Part shown: in pieces, positions 9,982 to 23,191 of the stretch
How the letters are laid out: each line of letters starts with the position of its first letter
How positions within the stretch are numbered: the first letter of the stretch is position 1
Source of the DNA: Gyromitra esculenta
Lineage: Eukaryota > Ascomycota > Pezizomycetes > Pezizales > Discinaceae
Direction of reading: 5' to 3'
DNA: 64,000 bases
NCBI GenBank assembly: GCA_038503075.1
Contig: JBCAML010000001.1
Span: forward strand, 1,550,001-1,614,000
Notes under the pieces: generated by a model
Database searches by the model: none
Seen by the model: only the letters and a program-made list of their open reading frames with translations
What the model was told of the DNA's origin: nothing
Made by a program: the position numbers and the translations under genes

Positions 9982-12900
9982 TTATATCAAAATAGCTGCA
10001 CCAGCTATACCCACCACGATAGCAATAATTCCAGCGCGTGTTCGAGAAGCTGAGCCCTCAAAGGCTTCAGGCTCCTCGGGGTATGGTACTCCCTTTCCTC
10101 CTTGTGATGATACCACAACTGATGGCGGTGCTGGTACAGCAGCAGTTGACGCCTCTGGTCCTGGTGTTTGTTGTGTTAGTATAGGTCCACTTAATCCGTT
10201 TGGTCCACTCGTCTCGCTCGATCCGCCAGGCCCACTAAACTCGCCAGGCCCACTAGACACACCAGGTCCGTTGGATTCGCTTGACTCACTTGGCTCGCTG
10301 GGCTTATTGGGAACTGTCGGGACAAAGGGTGGTACTCCCTGGGGCTGGGCAACAGGTCCAGGCTGTTGTGGAGAGGGTGCCAGGCCGGGCTCTGGAACTA
10401 AAACTCCTATCTTCGTTAGTGATGATTATTCGGGGAATGTAAGGTCGATCTACCGTTGGGTTGCTGTGGTGCTTGAATTGCTCCACTAGGATGCTGAGAA
10501 ACTGGCCCAGGTACTTCAATTATTTCCCCTGGTAGTTGTACTACGGGGCCTGGGACTTCAATGAGTTCGCCAGGAAGCCCAACGATAGGACTAGGGATTT
10601 CATAGTTGACGATACCCTCGGGGGATCCAACTTCCACAATCTCACCGGGAAGCTGAATAATAGGTCCGGGGGCCTCGACGAGCTCTCCTGGCAGCTGCAC
10701 CACGGAATTTGGAAGTTGTTGAAAAGTAGGTTCCGGAACAAGGTATCCAACCTCGATCACTTCAGCATGAAGCTGAGTATTAGGACATGGCGCAGGGCAT
10801 CCAATTTCGATCACTTCTCCAGGAAGCTCGACCACAGGTCCCGAAATAGGATAATCAACCTCGATCACTTCGCCAGGAAGTTGAGCGACGGGGCCTGGTG
10901 CAGGATAGCCAACTTCGATCACTTCGCCAGGAAGTTGGACGGTAGGGCCTGGAACAGGATATCCGACCTCGATCGCTTCTCCAGGAAGCTCGACCACAGG
11001 TCCCGGAACAGGATATCCAACTTCGATCACTTCACCAGGAAGTTGAACGACGGGGCCTGGCGCAGGATATCCAATCTCAACAACTTCGCCAGGAAGTTGG
11101 ACGGTAGGGCCTGGAACAGGATATCCGACCTCGATCGCTTCTCCAGGAAGCTCGACCACAGGTCCCGGAACAGGATATCCAACTTCGATCACTTCACCAG
11201 GAAGTTGAACGACGGGGCCTGGTACAGGATATCCAATCTCAACAACTTCGCCAGGAAGCTGAACAATGGGACCTGGAACAGGATAGCCAATTTCGACTGT
11301 TGGACCGGGAGCCGCAACGTGGACGACTTCGGTCACGACCTCGACTGATCCAGGTATAGTTATGATCTGACCTGGTTCAGTGACGATCATCTGTGGCTGA
11401 ATAAGGGTTTCCGCAGGTACTGTGATCACAACGGGAGGACACGAAGAACAGACCTGGGTCGTAATGACTTCACCAGGAACTATAACGGTCTCTGCAGGAT
11501 ATGTGACGATAGCAGGCGCCTCCGTAATCACTACCGGGGACTGCGAGACAGTAATGACGACAGTAGACGGTGTAACGGCTGGAAACTCGATTTCTCTAGT
11601 GACCTCCACGGTCTGGATTACTGGGGTAGCAATACCAGGGAGGTATGTGGTGATAATCTCTTGGATGATCTCAACCGGAACTTGTACCTGCTCAATAATA
11701 GTGGTAGGAACGGGTGTGGGAATCCCAGGAAGATTGACGAAACTAGTCACTGCAACTTCTTGGGTGAGGTATATTTGCTCCTGGACTGTGACTGGTACTC
11801 TGACTTGCTCGGAGACGTAAATTTGTTCCTGGATAGTGTAAGGAACCCGAACTTCCTCAGTAATTTCTATAGTCTGGACCACCGGAGTGGGTACACCAGG
11901 GAGGAAAGTTGTAATAACTTGAGCGGGAAGAAAAATTTCCTCGTAGATTGTCGTCGGGACAGGGGTGGGAACTCCAGGAACGGAAATGAGCTCAGTGAAA
12001 GCGACACTCTGGGTGATATAAACAATTTCTTCCTCTTTGATAGTAACCGGTACTCTGACTTGCTCCGAAATGTAGATTTGTTCTTGTTCTGTAACCGTTA
12101 CAGGAACTCTGACCTGTTCCGAAACGTAAATTTGCTCCTGGACTGTGTAAGGAACTCGGACTTCTTCGATAATCTCTACAGTTTGAATAACTGGGGTAGG
12201 GACGCCAGGAAGATACGTCGTGATGACCTGAGCAGGTAGCACGATTTCTTCATAAACGGTAGTAGGCACAGGCGTGGCAAAGCCAGGAAGGGTGACGAGC
12301 TTAGTGACCTCGATCTCCTTTGTGATAAAGACAATGGCTTCCTCTTTGACGGTAACCGGTACTCTGACTTGCTCCGAGACGTAAATTTGCTCCTGGACTG
12401 TGTAAGGAACTCGGACTTCTTCGATAATCTCTACAGTTTGAATAACTGGGGTAGGAACGCCAGGAAGATACGTTGTAATGACCTGAGCAGGTAGCACGAT
12501 TTCTTCGTAAACGGTAGTAGGCACAGGCGTGGCAAAGCCAGGAAGGGTGACGAGCTTAGTGACCTCGATTTCCTTTGTAATGAAAACGATAGCCTCCTCT
12601 TTGACGGTAACCGGTACTCTAACTTGCTCGGAGATATAAATTTGCTCTTGTTGGGTAACTGTTACGGGTACCCTGACTTGCTCGGAGACATAAATTTGTT
12701 CCTGTTGGGTAACTGTTACAGGTACTCTAATTTGCTCGGAGATGTAAACTTCCTCAAGAATTGTCCTCGGAGGTGGTGTGACAAGGACCTGTTCAGTGAT
12801 GACAACGCTTTCTCTCTCGATAATGGTCTTCGCAGGAACGGTGACTAGGATTTCGTTTTCGATGATAACACTCTCCTTTTCAATAATTGTTGCGGGAGGG

Positions 12901-14915
12901 AGGGTTTTAGTCACGAGAACGGTATAGGGAACCGGAATCTCGACCTTCTGTATGATAGTTTCGCCAGGGAGAATGATTTGCTCAAGGATGGTCTCACCAG
13001 GAAGTTGCTGGTATATTGTCTCGGCCGGGAGTTGTATTTGCTCAATAATTGTCTGCCCAGGAAGCTGGACCTGCTCGACAATCGTCTGGCCTGGAAGCTG
13101 TTCGTAAAATGTCTGGCCTGGAAGCTGAATCTGTTCGAGAATCGTTTGACCTGGAAGTTGTACTTGCTCAATTATAGTCTGTCCGGGAAGCTGGACCATC
13201 TCGACAATTGTCCCCACAGATGCAATCTGTGTGAATGGGATATACTCGGTTTGGGGAGGACATGTGACGCATGGAGTAATAACTTCCACCTTCTCAATGA
13301 CTTCGGTGACAGGGACAATCCTAGTGACAGGGACTTCGACGGGTACCTTGACAGCAGCCGGAGCTGAGACTTCAGTCTTGAAGGGAATTGCCTCTCCCAC
13401 AGCATTGATGTAAAAGAAGTTCTTTTCCTCATTGAAGAGGAAATTATTCTCAGCAAAACTTTGCTCAGTGAATTCCTGAAAAGTGGCGGCAGAGTTTTCA
13501 TTTGCGAGAGAATTAGGGTTGGTGTTCGCGTTCTCGTTGCTTGCGGCAACTTGGTTCTGATTCTCGTTGGCGTTGTTGATATCGTTCGCATTAGTGATAA
13601 TGATATCAGGGAATACGATATCAGTCATTCCGATAGGCATAACACCCCCGGGCAAGAAGGTCTGACCTTGCTGCAGAGCCCCCCCTCTCTGCTGTTGAGG
13701 TTGCTGGGCAGCTTGGGCAGGTCCGGCTATATCAACGTTTACATTCTTTTCTACATTCTTTTGGACCACGACATCCTCATTCTTGTTGTTGTTGCTGGGA
13801 GATTGCACTGCACTGGTAGCTTTGCCTGGAGCAGCGAAATTACGGTCTTTCGCTTTATTAACCGCTTTATTCTCCTGTGAATTTACGTTTTGACTATTAT
13901 TGTCTTCGTGGACGTTTCCACCGCTATAGGTGTTCTTTCTTGATGGTCGAGGAACAGGGGGGAATGCAGGACCTTCATCCTCACGAATTGGAGGCCGAGG
14001 AGGAAGGAAGAACTCTGGTGGAGGCTGGTCGAAAAACTCAGGAGGAGGATTGAATGCCTCGGGATGGAAAGGCATCCCATACGGTGGCGGTGGTGGGTGT
14101 CCAAAAGGTGAAGGAGGAAATCCAAAAGGTGGATGGAGAAGTTCAAAAGATGAAGGCGGAGGAGGGCCGAGTCGGAAGTCCGGGCCGGCTTCAGCTATAT
14201 CAACTACCTCAACGTCTTCAACCTTTAAACTAGGTACTCTTTCCTTCGGCATAGAAGCCTTCCTTGGATCGAAAATATCCTTCTGATCAACAATCACTTT
14301 TGGAGGATTAGGGAGAGAAGAAGTAGGAGGATTAGAGTGCCTCCTTGGGGGGATCTGTTCCTTAGGACCTACTTCAGCTCTCACAGGTGAAGGAGGTGAT
14401 GAAGGAGGTGGAAGAGGAGGCGAAGGAGGAGGCGAGCCACGAGTTGGTTGCTTGGAACGTTCATCTCCCGAAAATCGAGATGGTGGGGGTGATGGGGGTG
14501 ATGGGGGTGACGGTGGAAGAGGGGGAGGTGACGGTGGCCCATGAATGGGTTCTTTAAACCGCTGCTCATCTCTCAAGAATGGAGGTGGAGATGGTGGAGA
14601 TGGTGGACCGTGATTCGATTCCCTAGAGTGCATTTCATCCCTCAAAAACGGGGGAGGGGGAGGAGATCCCTCCCTCGGAAACGCGGAAAATCTCTCTTCC
14701 CCCCTTAGAAATGGGGATGGTTCATCAATCAAGAATGGAGGCGATTCACGCCCCCGAGGCCCAGGCTCCTCAGATATGAAACCTGATGGTGGCCCTCTGC
14801 GCCCTCCAGAGGGAGCTCCTGGCCCAGGAAGGTACACGGGACGGTCTGCCACTGCTACACCGACAAAAGCCAGGGCAGCAAGAGGCAGAGCAGCAAGATG
14901 ACCTTGCAACCTCAT
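9982..14915 (-). CDS. Giant secreted repeat protein, probably GPI-anchored cell-wall protein
   Basis: Two exons, 14915-10454 and 10397-9982, with a 56-nt intron (GTAGAT donor, CACTAAC branch, TTTTAG acceptor), encode 1625 aa. A signal peptide (MRLQGHLAALPLAALAFVG) is followed by a Pro-rich region with many PPSPPP runs (about 30-330), an Asn/Gln-rich region (330-510), LPGQTIIEQVQ-type repeats (about 572-656), Val/Ile/Thr-rich modules containing IYVSEQVRVPVTV (about 718-1032) and an 18-aa repeat LPGEVIEVGYPVPGPVVQ (about 1200-1475). The end is Pro/Ser/Gly-rich and finishes with the hydrophobic tail AGIIAIVVGIAGAAILI, as in GPI-anchor signals. Cys is rare and mostly in CxxC pairs (TPCVTC, VCSSC). 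The layout suggests an extended wall protein or adhesin; no catalytic domain is seen. The family is not recognised. Without splicing, the first exon would read into the intron and end early, losing the anchor. Confidence 0.85.
10490..11310 (-). repeat. 54-nt coding tandem repeat array (18-aa VPG-rich unit)
   Basis: About fifteen degenerate 54-nt units encode LPGEVIEVGYPVPGPVVQ-like peptides. The central part has a higher-order unit of three (162 nt): the block beginning at 10926 recurs almost unchanged at 11088. The flanking units are more diverged. Confidence 0.85.
12091..12600 (-). repeat. 255-nt tandem duplication inside the giant wall-protein gene
   Basis: Two neighbouring 255-nt (85-aa) modules are near-identical, each carrying LVTLPGFATPVPTTVYEE, an ITTYLPGVPTPV segment and EVRVPYTVQEQIYVSEQV. 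The same TTTGACGGTAACCGGTACTC boundary recurs at about 12345 and 12600. More diverged relatives of the module continue to about 11650. Confidence 0.85.
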
Positions 14916-14994
14916 AGTGAGAAGGAGAAAAAAATTGATAGGAGTTTATCAATTAAAAATGTGACGTGGGGGATATTACATGGATCTACGGAGT

Positions 14995-15002
14995 CTTTAT
15001 AA
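14995..15002 (-). promoter_or_regulatory. TATA-like box of the giant wall-protein gene
   Basis: TTATAAAG on the coding strand, about 80 bp upstream of the start codon, fits the position of a fungal TATA box. Such boxes are commoner in regulated or secreted-protein genes; function is inferred from position. Confidence 0.4.
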
Positions 15003-18000
15003 GTTTGATTTTTTTTCTCAAGTTATAAACACTGGAGCTAATGATTTGAAACGAAAGGCTAACATAGTGATCAAAGCTTTAGTATGACTAATGTTGAGCG
15101 TGAATTTGCATCGGATCTCCTTTGGTAAATTTACTTCTAATATTATCACCTTTAGGGCAGCCTCGGTGCAATTATGAGTGGGTTGGGATATCGAGAACTT
15201 TAGGCCGCCGAAAGAAGAGAGAAAAGGAGAAAACCGGGAGAGGCGATTTGCAGTTCTTAGGATGAATTTCAACTAGAAGCCCATAGCCAATAACATAGGG
15301 AAACCTAGTAAGGATGGGGAAGGCGGATGGTGAGACGATATGTGCCGAAAGGCACGGATCAAGATGTAGATCAATGCACCAACCCAAAGAGCTTTATGGA
15401 ATTGAAACCTAAAGAAAATAAAACACCCGTCTTAGCTGGATTATGTGCTGTATGGGAAGCGATAAAGCTCCAGGGCGGGCCACTGATAGTTCAAGAGTAC
15501 CCTGAAAAGAGAGCAGTGAATTAAGCTTTCGCTTAAATTATCGATCATTGACGTTGATTTATTGCTAATCGAAAACGAGTTAGCGCCTAAATCTCAAACC
15601 TTAATTTCCTATCCTGATTAGTACCCCAATCTCCTTTCCTATTCCAGTTTGAGATATTCTATTTCTGATATTTAGAAACCGTGAGTGATCAAATATCCTC
15701 CGAATAAAAACCAGTATCTACAGCGAAGTTCAACTCTGTCTATGGGGAAATGGCTCGGCAGCTACATGTAATAGTCCTTTCATCCTCAGAAGTGCATGGA
15801 CCGCTTATCAAAGCCTGGGCCAAATTTTGACGATTTTAACGATAAGGCCACTTCTGAAGATGACTGTCAACCTCTTCTCCCCGATCCTAAAAATGGATTT
15901 GTTACCATGCCATAAATAGGTATGAAATTGATCATCCAGCTTAGAGCAAATGTTTTATGATTCCGAAAGCGCGAGGAATTATCTCACCAAGCGAGGATAT
16001 CCGCTCCACATCGATAAGACCATGGCGATCAGCTATTTGTAGCATCCTTCGAATATCATGGAAATTTTAAGTTAGTGCATCTATCCGTCGACAAGAATAT
16101 CTGACTTTTTTCCACTTGGCTATTTGTACCGACCAGCTTGCGCTTACTGTACTCTTGCACTTGTAGAACTCCTACGTTCTTTGAAGTTGGGTATTTTTCT
16201 CGGGTGATCGTTTTATGGCAATTGAGTTCGTGAGTCATTAGTATACGTCTAGTCACTATTAGCATCGCACAGTGAGTGATATATTTTTTTGAGGTGTGGC
16301 TGGGTTCAGTGAAAAAATAGACATAGTTTGGAGCAAGAAGGGTGGAGGGAAGCTGTACGAATTGAGGGCTCGCTACAACAATGATGGCCGTTTATATTTT
16401 TAGATGCTCAATGCTCAAGTTACTCCCAGCGGATAGCTGTAGAACGAACTTGAGCAATCTCTCCTTATAATAAGTTTCATCTATGAGTCTCATAGGTCAT
16501 TAGTTTCACCAATAATCCAGACCCTGACTTTGAGTTGGAAGCCCTCTTTAGTATTTCTCAAACAGAGAAATATGCACCTCTAAAGGCCGTAGTAGTAAAT
16601 TTCGGGATAGGTCATGCGGAGGCATTTTAATTTGTCGAAGGAAATATTCCAGCTTTTGTAATTTATACCTCGATCATAGGCCAATGCGCGTCGTTAACTG
16701 GGCATCTTATTGCCCATTAGTTTAAAAGCTCAGTCGTAGTTTATATCTCTTTCAATTGGCATATTAGGCTGGGTTTCTGGTATCTCGGGATCGATGTTAT
16801 TTCCTAGACTTGCCAGCTTCTAGCTAGCCTTTAATTTATGATATATCAAGAGCCCAGCTCAGCAATGTCACCAACAACCCTAGAATATCGGTGTTCCCGG
16901 TATACCATATTCTTCGTGTTCAAGGGCAAATATCTCATATCATCAATGCCCAAGGTGGCTCTGTTGAAGCTAATATTCCTCAAACACTTATTCAGGCTTT
17001 GATATGATCATAAATGCAGGCCTTTAAGAGAAAAGGCGAACGGTATCACAGTGACGCGATAGATGCAGTAAATATATTATTCATAAATGTGATTTGGATG
17101 GTACAAATGGTGATCCAATTCACCGCCCTAGATCTGCCAATTAGACGAAGGAAAATACCGTGAGCAGCAACTCACCTGTTGAGCACTTTATAGTTACGAG
17201 AGTAATATCCAGGTTGGTCGAAGGGGCTTTCGCGGGTATCTCGGAGATGTTTTGTCGTCAGCCGTTATTATTGAAAACTGTACGTAAAAAGTGCTACCTG
17301 GAGGTGGGGGTTTATGCATTTGTAAGAAACCTCGCCAAGGCCACCTCGAGACCTGATATTGTTGCACAATTTTAATATCTTTTTCACAGCGCTTGTTTTA
17401 GTTGGGCAGGGTTGATCTATGATGACACACGTCCGCCCGGCTTAAAAACTTAGCTACATTTTCTAAAAACTGTTGGGCAGTTAGGATGGATGGATGCGCG
17501 ACGTAACTCCGAGTTCAATGATCGATCAGCCAACCGAAAATATAAATCCACCCACGATTAACTTCAGACTATCCCCGAGTCTCATACATTTGATATTTTT
17601 CAACTAGAAGGTAATGATTGCACTCCAAATAAGAGGAGATCGTTCAAGCTGCCACCTGATTGAATCATCCAAGGAAATCTACAATAACCCTAACCCCAGA
17701 TATAGCGATTCCTAATTTAGGCTAAATACTGCCAACGCAGGTGCAACTGTCGAAAAAAAAAATCTGAGACCTACAGGATGAAAACCACGGCGTGGGATCA
17801 ATAGACATGCTATTATCGGATTTAAAGAAAAACTACATGTATGTACCAGTAATTCACTGAGACTAAGAATATGTATATATATACATGTTTATTAGAATCT
17901 TGTGGCATTCCGAAGGGCTACGTCTGGATCCTGCCTCGGTTGCAATTCGCATGCGATTCTTGGTTTTGTACTCTGTTGGAACAAAAATCTCTCCGAGACG

Positions 18001-18287
18001 ACGTAAGTGAATTGATTTGGGTTAAGTATATACATGTATTCGGTTCTTGAACATTGTGCCCCAGAAAATTTGCCCATCACGCCATCGCTTGGCACCGCCA
18101 GGCCAATCAGGGGTTGGATAAACAAATCGATTTCAACCCCACCACGGTTCGGCAGAGCTTGGTGGCACAAAATAAAGACCCTGGTTGACGGTGCAGCTCT
18201 TTGTTCTTTATTCTCCTCACAATTCCCCCAGAATTGTGAATATTTTTTCGTTCTCGAGTTGTTCATTGCGCACATCATTCTCGAAAA
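15003..18287. other. Large gene-poor interval
   Basis: Over 3 kb without a supported gene. Short open frames (for example 15327-15524 and 17160-17375) lack motifs. TACATGTA occurs at 15763, 17834 and 18031. The last 250 bp are the promoter of the sulfite reductase gene. No terminal repeats or transposase remnants are recognised. Confidence 0.5.
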
Positions 18288-21200
18288 ATGGCTTCGGTTG
18301 ACGTTTTGAAGACCCCAGAGGAGGCAGGTACGTCGTTTGATCCCCACTATCCAAAGAAGAATCTATAGTTGTTGACAATGGATAATTGAAATATAGTCGC
18401 GCGAATTGCTTATCTTTCTAGCGATGTTGTCGTCTCTGTTCAAACTTCGTTAGCTCTAGAATCGTCGTTTTCTGCTCAGCTCGAAAAACTCTCTTCCAGT
18501 GGGACGAAGGGTGTCCTAGGCGGATCATCAGCACCAGAGGTATATTCAATTTCTCAACCATCAAAATTAAAAATTTACTAATTTCTCGGAATAATAATAG
18601 GTACGAACCGTTCGTTATAATGCGGATCCTTTGCTTTCGGTATTTCAACCCATTCGATCAGGAAAACTCGTATCGGTCACAGCAACTTCAGATATCTTAC
18701 TTTCATCGATACCTCACCTTTACAAATTAATCAATTATCCGGTTGTCATCCATGTTTCAATGCAGCCTTCGGAATTCCCAGACTATTCTGGGATTACGGC
18801 AATTCGGCAAACCGGTTTAATTCTACTCCAGTCAGAATCGACACAGGAAGCTCAGGATATGGCTGTAACCGCTCACGCACTTGCGATCAAGACCGGGAAG
18901 GCCGTGGTTCATTTTTTTGCGTCTTCTGGACCGGAAACAGCCATTGCGGTCGAGGACCAAGCGCTCCTAGATAGATCTTTGGACAGAACGGCTGCGAGGA
19001 ACTTCCAATCCGCATCTGTTGAATCAAATAGTTTATACGCAGATGATGGCGTGGTAGCTCAAACACGGCAATCGAAGCCTCCGGTAACCTCTAATTTTAC
19101 GAGTGCGAATGCTAGCGGGTTGGCGAGCCCTGTGAGTGAATTGTCAACTGTCGGCAACGGTACCAGCAACGGTACCAGCACCGCAGACGATAAGAGTACT
19201 AGTCCTTCACTATCATCTGGATCTCTAGAAGATGCCATTAAGACTCGCGCCGTCACCTCCGATGATATCTACAAACATACTTTAACTATCTTTGAGGTAA
19301 TCAGACAAGTAACTGGTCGTTCATATAGCATCTTTGAATACCATGGCCCCAAGAATGCCAACATCGCTCTTTTCATTTTTGGCTCGACAACGAAACTTTT
19401 CCGCAATACCATCGAGAAATTGACAGCTGAGGAGGATTATTCAAGAGTTGGTGTGATATCTTCAAGACTTTACCGTCCGTGGTTTGGTGCCAGACTCTCC
19501 GACAGCCTCCCTAAATCGATCAACAAAGTCGCTGTTCTAGAGCAGATCAAGAGGAAAACCACAAAGTGGGGCCCCCTATTTTTGGACTTGCTTACCTGCC
19601 TCCGCGCGGGCCCGGCTGCAAAGGGCGCTCCAGTAGTGGTTGGACACCAATTGGGTTTCATTAATCCTCAGACTGTGAATCAGGCGGTGCGAGGTATCGT
19701 GCAAAATCTGAAGTCGGAGGTTCCTGTACAAAATCTTTTTGTGGGTTTGGCAGATGGGCCTGCTGAAGCCTCGGCAGATTCCAAGATCTCGCAGCCTTCG
19801 GTTGAGACGGCATATATGAAAATCCTTGATCAACTATTTGGCAAGCGGTTACATGTCGCCAACTCCCTCGACAAACCTCATGCTGGAATATCTTCTACAA
19901 TTGCCGCGAGCCCCGAATATGGTTATGGATCGCTTTTGGCAAGAATTGAGAAACGTAATGCATTTGTCCAAAAAGTTGAGAAACTAGCCAAGTCCAACGA
20001 ATTTATCACCCGTATTCCCAGCGAATGGCTATCCCGATGGCTCCTGGTTGCCGATGACGAGGTAAAGGGTGCTAGCTTAGTGGATGGGATCGTTACCAGA
20101 CTGCTTGTCGATGGATCTCCTGCTGCATATGAGCTCCTAGCAGATAAGGCTCTATTCTACAAACAGTCTCACTGGCTTGTTGGGTCCGATGCATGGTCTT
20201 ATGATCTTGGTAATTCTGGTGTTCATCATGTCATTGCCTCCGGTAAGAACATTAACATGCTCGTAATCGACTCTCAGCCGTATTCAGAACATGCCGCTGG
20301 CGATGCCTTGCGACGCAAGAAGGATATCGGTCTTTACGCCATGAATTTCGGAAACTCATACGTTGCTTCTGTCGCGGTTTATAGCTCATACACCCAGGTC
20401 CTCCACGCCATGCTTGACGCAGACAAATTTGACGGGCCGTCAGTCGTAGTTGCGTATCTCCCTTATAACAAGGAAGACGATTCACCTCTTGCGGTTCTAC
20501 AAGAAACAAAGAAGGCTGTCGATCTTGGATATTGGCCACTGTACAGATGGGACCCGAACGGCGAGCAGAAGGGAGGCCTAAACTTTAACTTGGACTCTGA
20601 ACGGATCAAGAGCGAGCTGAAGGAGTTTTTGAAGCGAGACAATCACTTGTCTCAGTTAATCAAGAGGAGCCCCCAGTTTGCCACCAACATCTCCAGTTCT
20701 TATGGAACGGAGGTGAGGCATCAACAGAAACGCAAGGCGAAGGACGCATACAGCAAGCTTCTCGAGGGTCTTTCTGGGCCACCTCTTACAATCCTTTTTG
20801 CATCAGATGGCGGCAATGCGGAAGGCCTTGCTAAACGCCTAGGGCGACGTGGTAAAGCCCGAGGCTTGAAAACATTAGTTATGTCGATGGAGGATTACCC
20901 TATCGAGGATCTCGGCAATGAGGAAAACATTGTTTTGCTCACTTCCACGGCTGGTCAGGGCGAATTTCCACAGAACGGTCACGCTTTCTGGCAAGCCGTG
21001 AAAAACTCGACCGATTTGGACTTAGCCTCCGTCAATTATTCCATATTCGCTTTGGGTGATAGTCACTACTGGCCTCGTAAGGAGGACAAACACTATTACA
21101 ATAAGCCCGGTAAAGACCTGGATAGGAGATTTGCGGATCTTGGAGGGAAGAGGCTTGCCGAAGTCGGTCTTGGTAATGATCAGGATCCTGATGGTTACCA

Positions 21201-23191
21201 GACGGCATACTCTGACTGGGAGCCGAAAATATGGAAATCCCTTGGCGTTGATAATGTTTCTGGTCTTCCGGATGAGCCACCCCCAATCACAAACGAGGAC
21301 ATCAAGATTGCATCAAACTTCCTCCGTGGTACTATTGCGGAAGGCTTGAAAGACGAGAGTACCGGGGCGATCTCGGCCAGTGACCAACAGCTCACCAAAT
21401 TCCACGGTACTTACATGCAAGATGATCGAGATTTGAGAGATGAGCGTAAAGCTCAGGGGCTTGAACCAGCTTACTCTTTTATGATCCGATGCAGACTACC
21501 GGCTGGTGTGGCAACTCCTAAGCAATGGATTCAGATGGACGATATCAGCAATGCCTGGGGTAATGAGACGATGAAACTGACAACTAGACAGACCTTCCAG
21601 GTTAGTTTACAACTCTAACCACTCTTGATTTGATATCAATTACTAACTATAGATAGTTCCACGGTGTTCTCAAGAGGAATTTGAGGTCATCTATGCAAGA
21701 TATCAACAAGGCTCTCATGACCACGCTTGCAGCTTGTGGGGACGTCAATCGTAACGTCATGTGCAGCAGCTTGCCCACACAAAACGCCTTCCATTTGGAG
21801 GTCCATGCTGCGTCCAAGCGTATCAGTGACCATCTTCTCCCAGCCACCACTGCCTACCATGAGATTTGGCTCAAGGATGAAAACGACAAAAAGGTCCAAG
21901 TTGCCGGTGATGCAGTTGTTGATCACGAACCTTTGTACGGACCGACATATCTTCCTAGGAAGTTTAAGATAACCATCGCGGTTCCTCCACACAATGATAC
22001 CGATGTCTATGCGCACGATATTGGTTTGATCGCTATCAGAGGTGAGGATGACAAACTGACTGGCTTCAACGTGTTGGTTGGTGGTGGTATGGGTGTTACG
22101 CACAACAACAAGAAGACCTACCCCCGAACAGGTAGCATGATGGGCTTCGCCGGAGTCGATGAGATCCACACAGTTTGTGAGAAGGTCATGCTCGTCCAGA
22201 GGGACAACGGTGACAGGGGTAACCGCAAGCACGCTCGCCTAAAGTATACCGTTGACGATATGGGAGTCGACGTCTTCCGCGGCAAAGTAGAAGAACTTTG
22301 GGGTCAGAAATTCGAGGAGGCGAGGGCCTTCCACTTCGAATCTAACGTCGATACTTTTGGCTGGCAGAAGGATGAGAATGGCAAGAACCACTTTACGTTC
22401 TTTATTGAGAATGGTCGCATCGAGGATACACCCGAGTTCCCCATGAAGACTGGGCTTCGCGAAATCGCTAAGGCACACAAAGGAGAGTTCCGTCTCACTG
22501 GTAATCAACATCTTATTTTGAGCAATGTCGACGATGCGGACTTGCCAAATTTGAAGGATATGATGGCGAAGTATAAGTTAGACAATGTGCAATTCTCAGG
22601 ATTGAGGCTGTCTTCCTCTGCTTGTGTCGCTTTCCCCACCTGTGGTCTTGCGATGGCGGAGAGTGAGAGATACCTTCCGGTCCTAATCACTAAACTGGAA
22701 GGTGCTCTTGAAGAGTATGGTTTGCGCCACGACTCTATCGTCATGAGGATGACTGGTTGTCCAAACGGTTGTGCTCGACCATGGCTCGCAGAAGTAGGGT
22801 TCGTTGGAAAGGCTTACGGGGCGTATAACAGTATGTTCTCCCGTTTAAATTCCAAGATCATGATTTTTATCGATGGTTGCTAATAGGTTTTATACAGTGT
22901 ACCTTGGCGGTGGCTACCATGGTCAGAGACTCAACAAGCTTTACCGAAGTTCTATCAAGGAAGAAGAGATTTTAGAGATCTTGAAGCCACTCTTCAAACG
23001 CTACGCACTTGAGAGGGAGGATGGTGAGAAGTTTGGTGACTTCTGCATCAGGATTGGATTCATTAAGCCTACTACTGAGGGCAAGACATTCCACGATGAT
23101 GTAAGCCCTCTATTTACTTACTTGTATGATCGGATGATAAGCTGATGCAAATGAACAGGTAGCAGAGGAGGATATCGAGGACGATGAATAG
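18288..23191 (+). CDS. MET5: Sulfite reductase [NADPH] hemoprotein beta subunit
   Basis: Six exons (18288-18327, 18397-18539, 18601-21600, 21657-22830, 22898-23100, 23159-23191) join in frame to 1530 aa, close to the roughly 1440 aa of yeast Met5. The enzyme reduces sulfite to sulfide for cysteine and methionine synthesis. The N-terminal half resembles pyruvate:ferredoxin oxidoreductase-type domains. A flavodoxin-like domain runs from about 790 to 940 (LTILFASDGGNAEGLAKRL, STAGQGEFP, FALGDSHYW). Nitrite/sulfite reductase half-domains follow from about 1020. The 4Fe-4S/sirohaem ligands are intact: CVAFPTC near 1383 and MTGCPNGC near 1427. The first exon holds 13 codons, and the last exon gives an acidic tail ending VAEEDIEDDE. 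The gene is convergent with RPL5; the two stops are 584 bp apart. Confidence 0.95.

Noticed and set aside
10536..13880. Long plus-strand frames opposite the giant wall-protein gene
   Set aside because: They are antisense shadows of repeat codons, rich in Asn/Asp/Arg without signals, and are broken at repeat boundaries.
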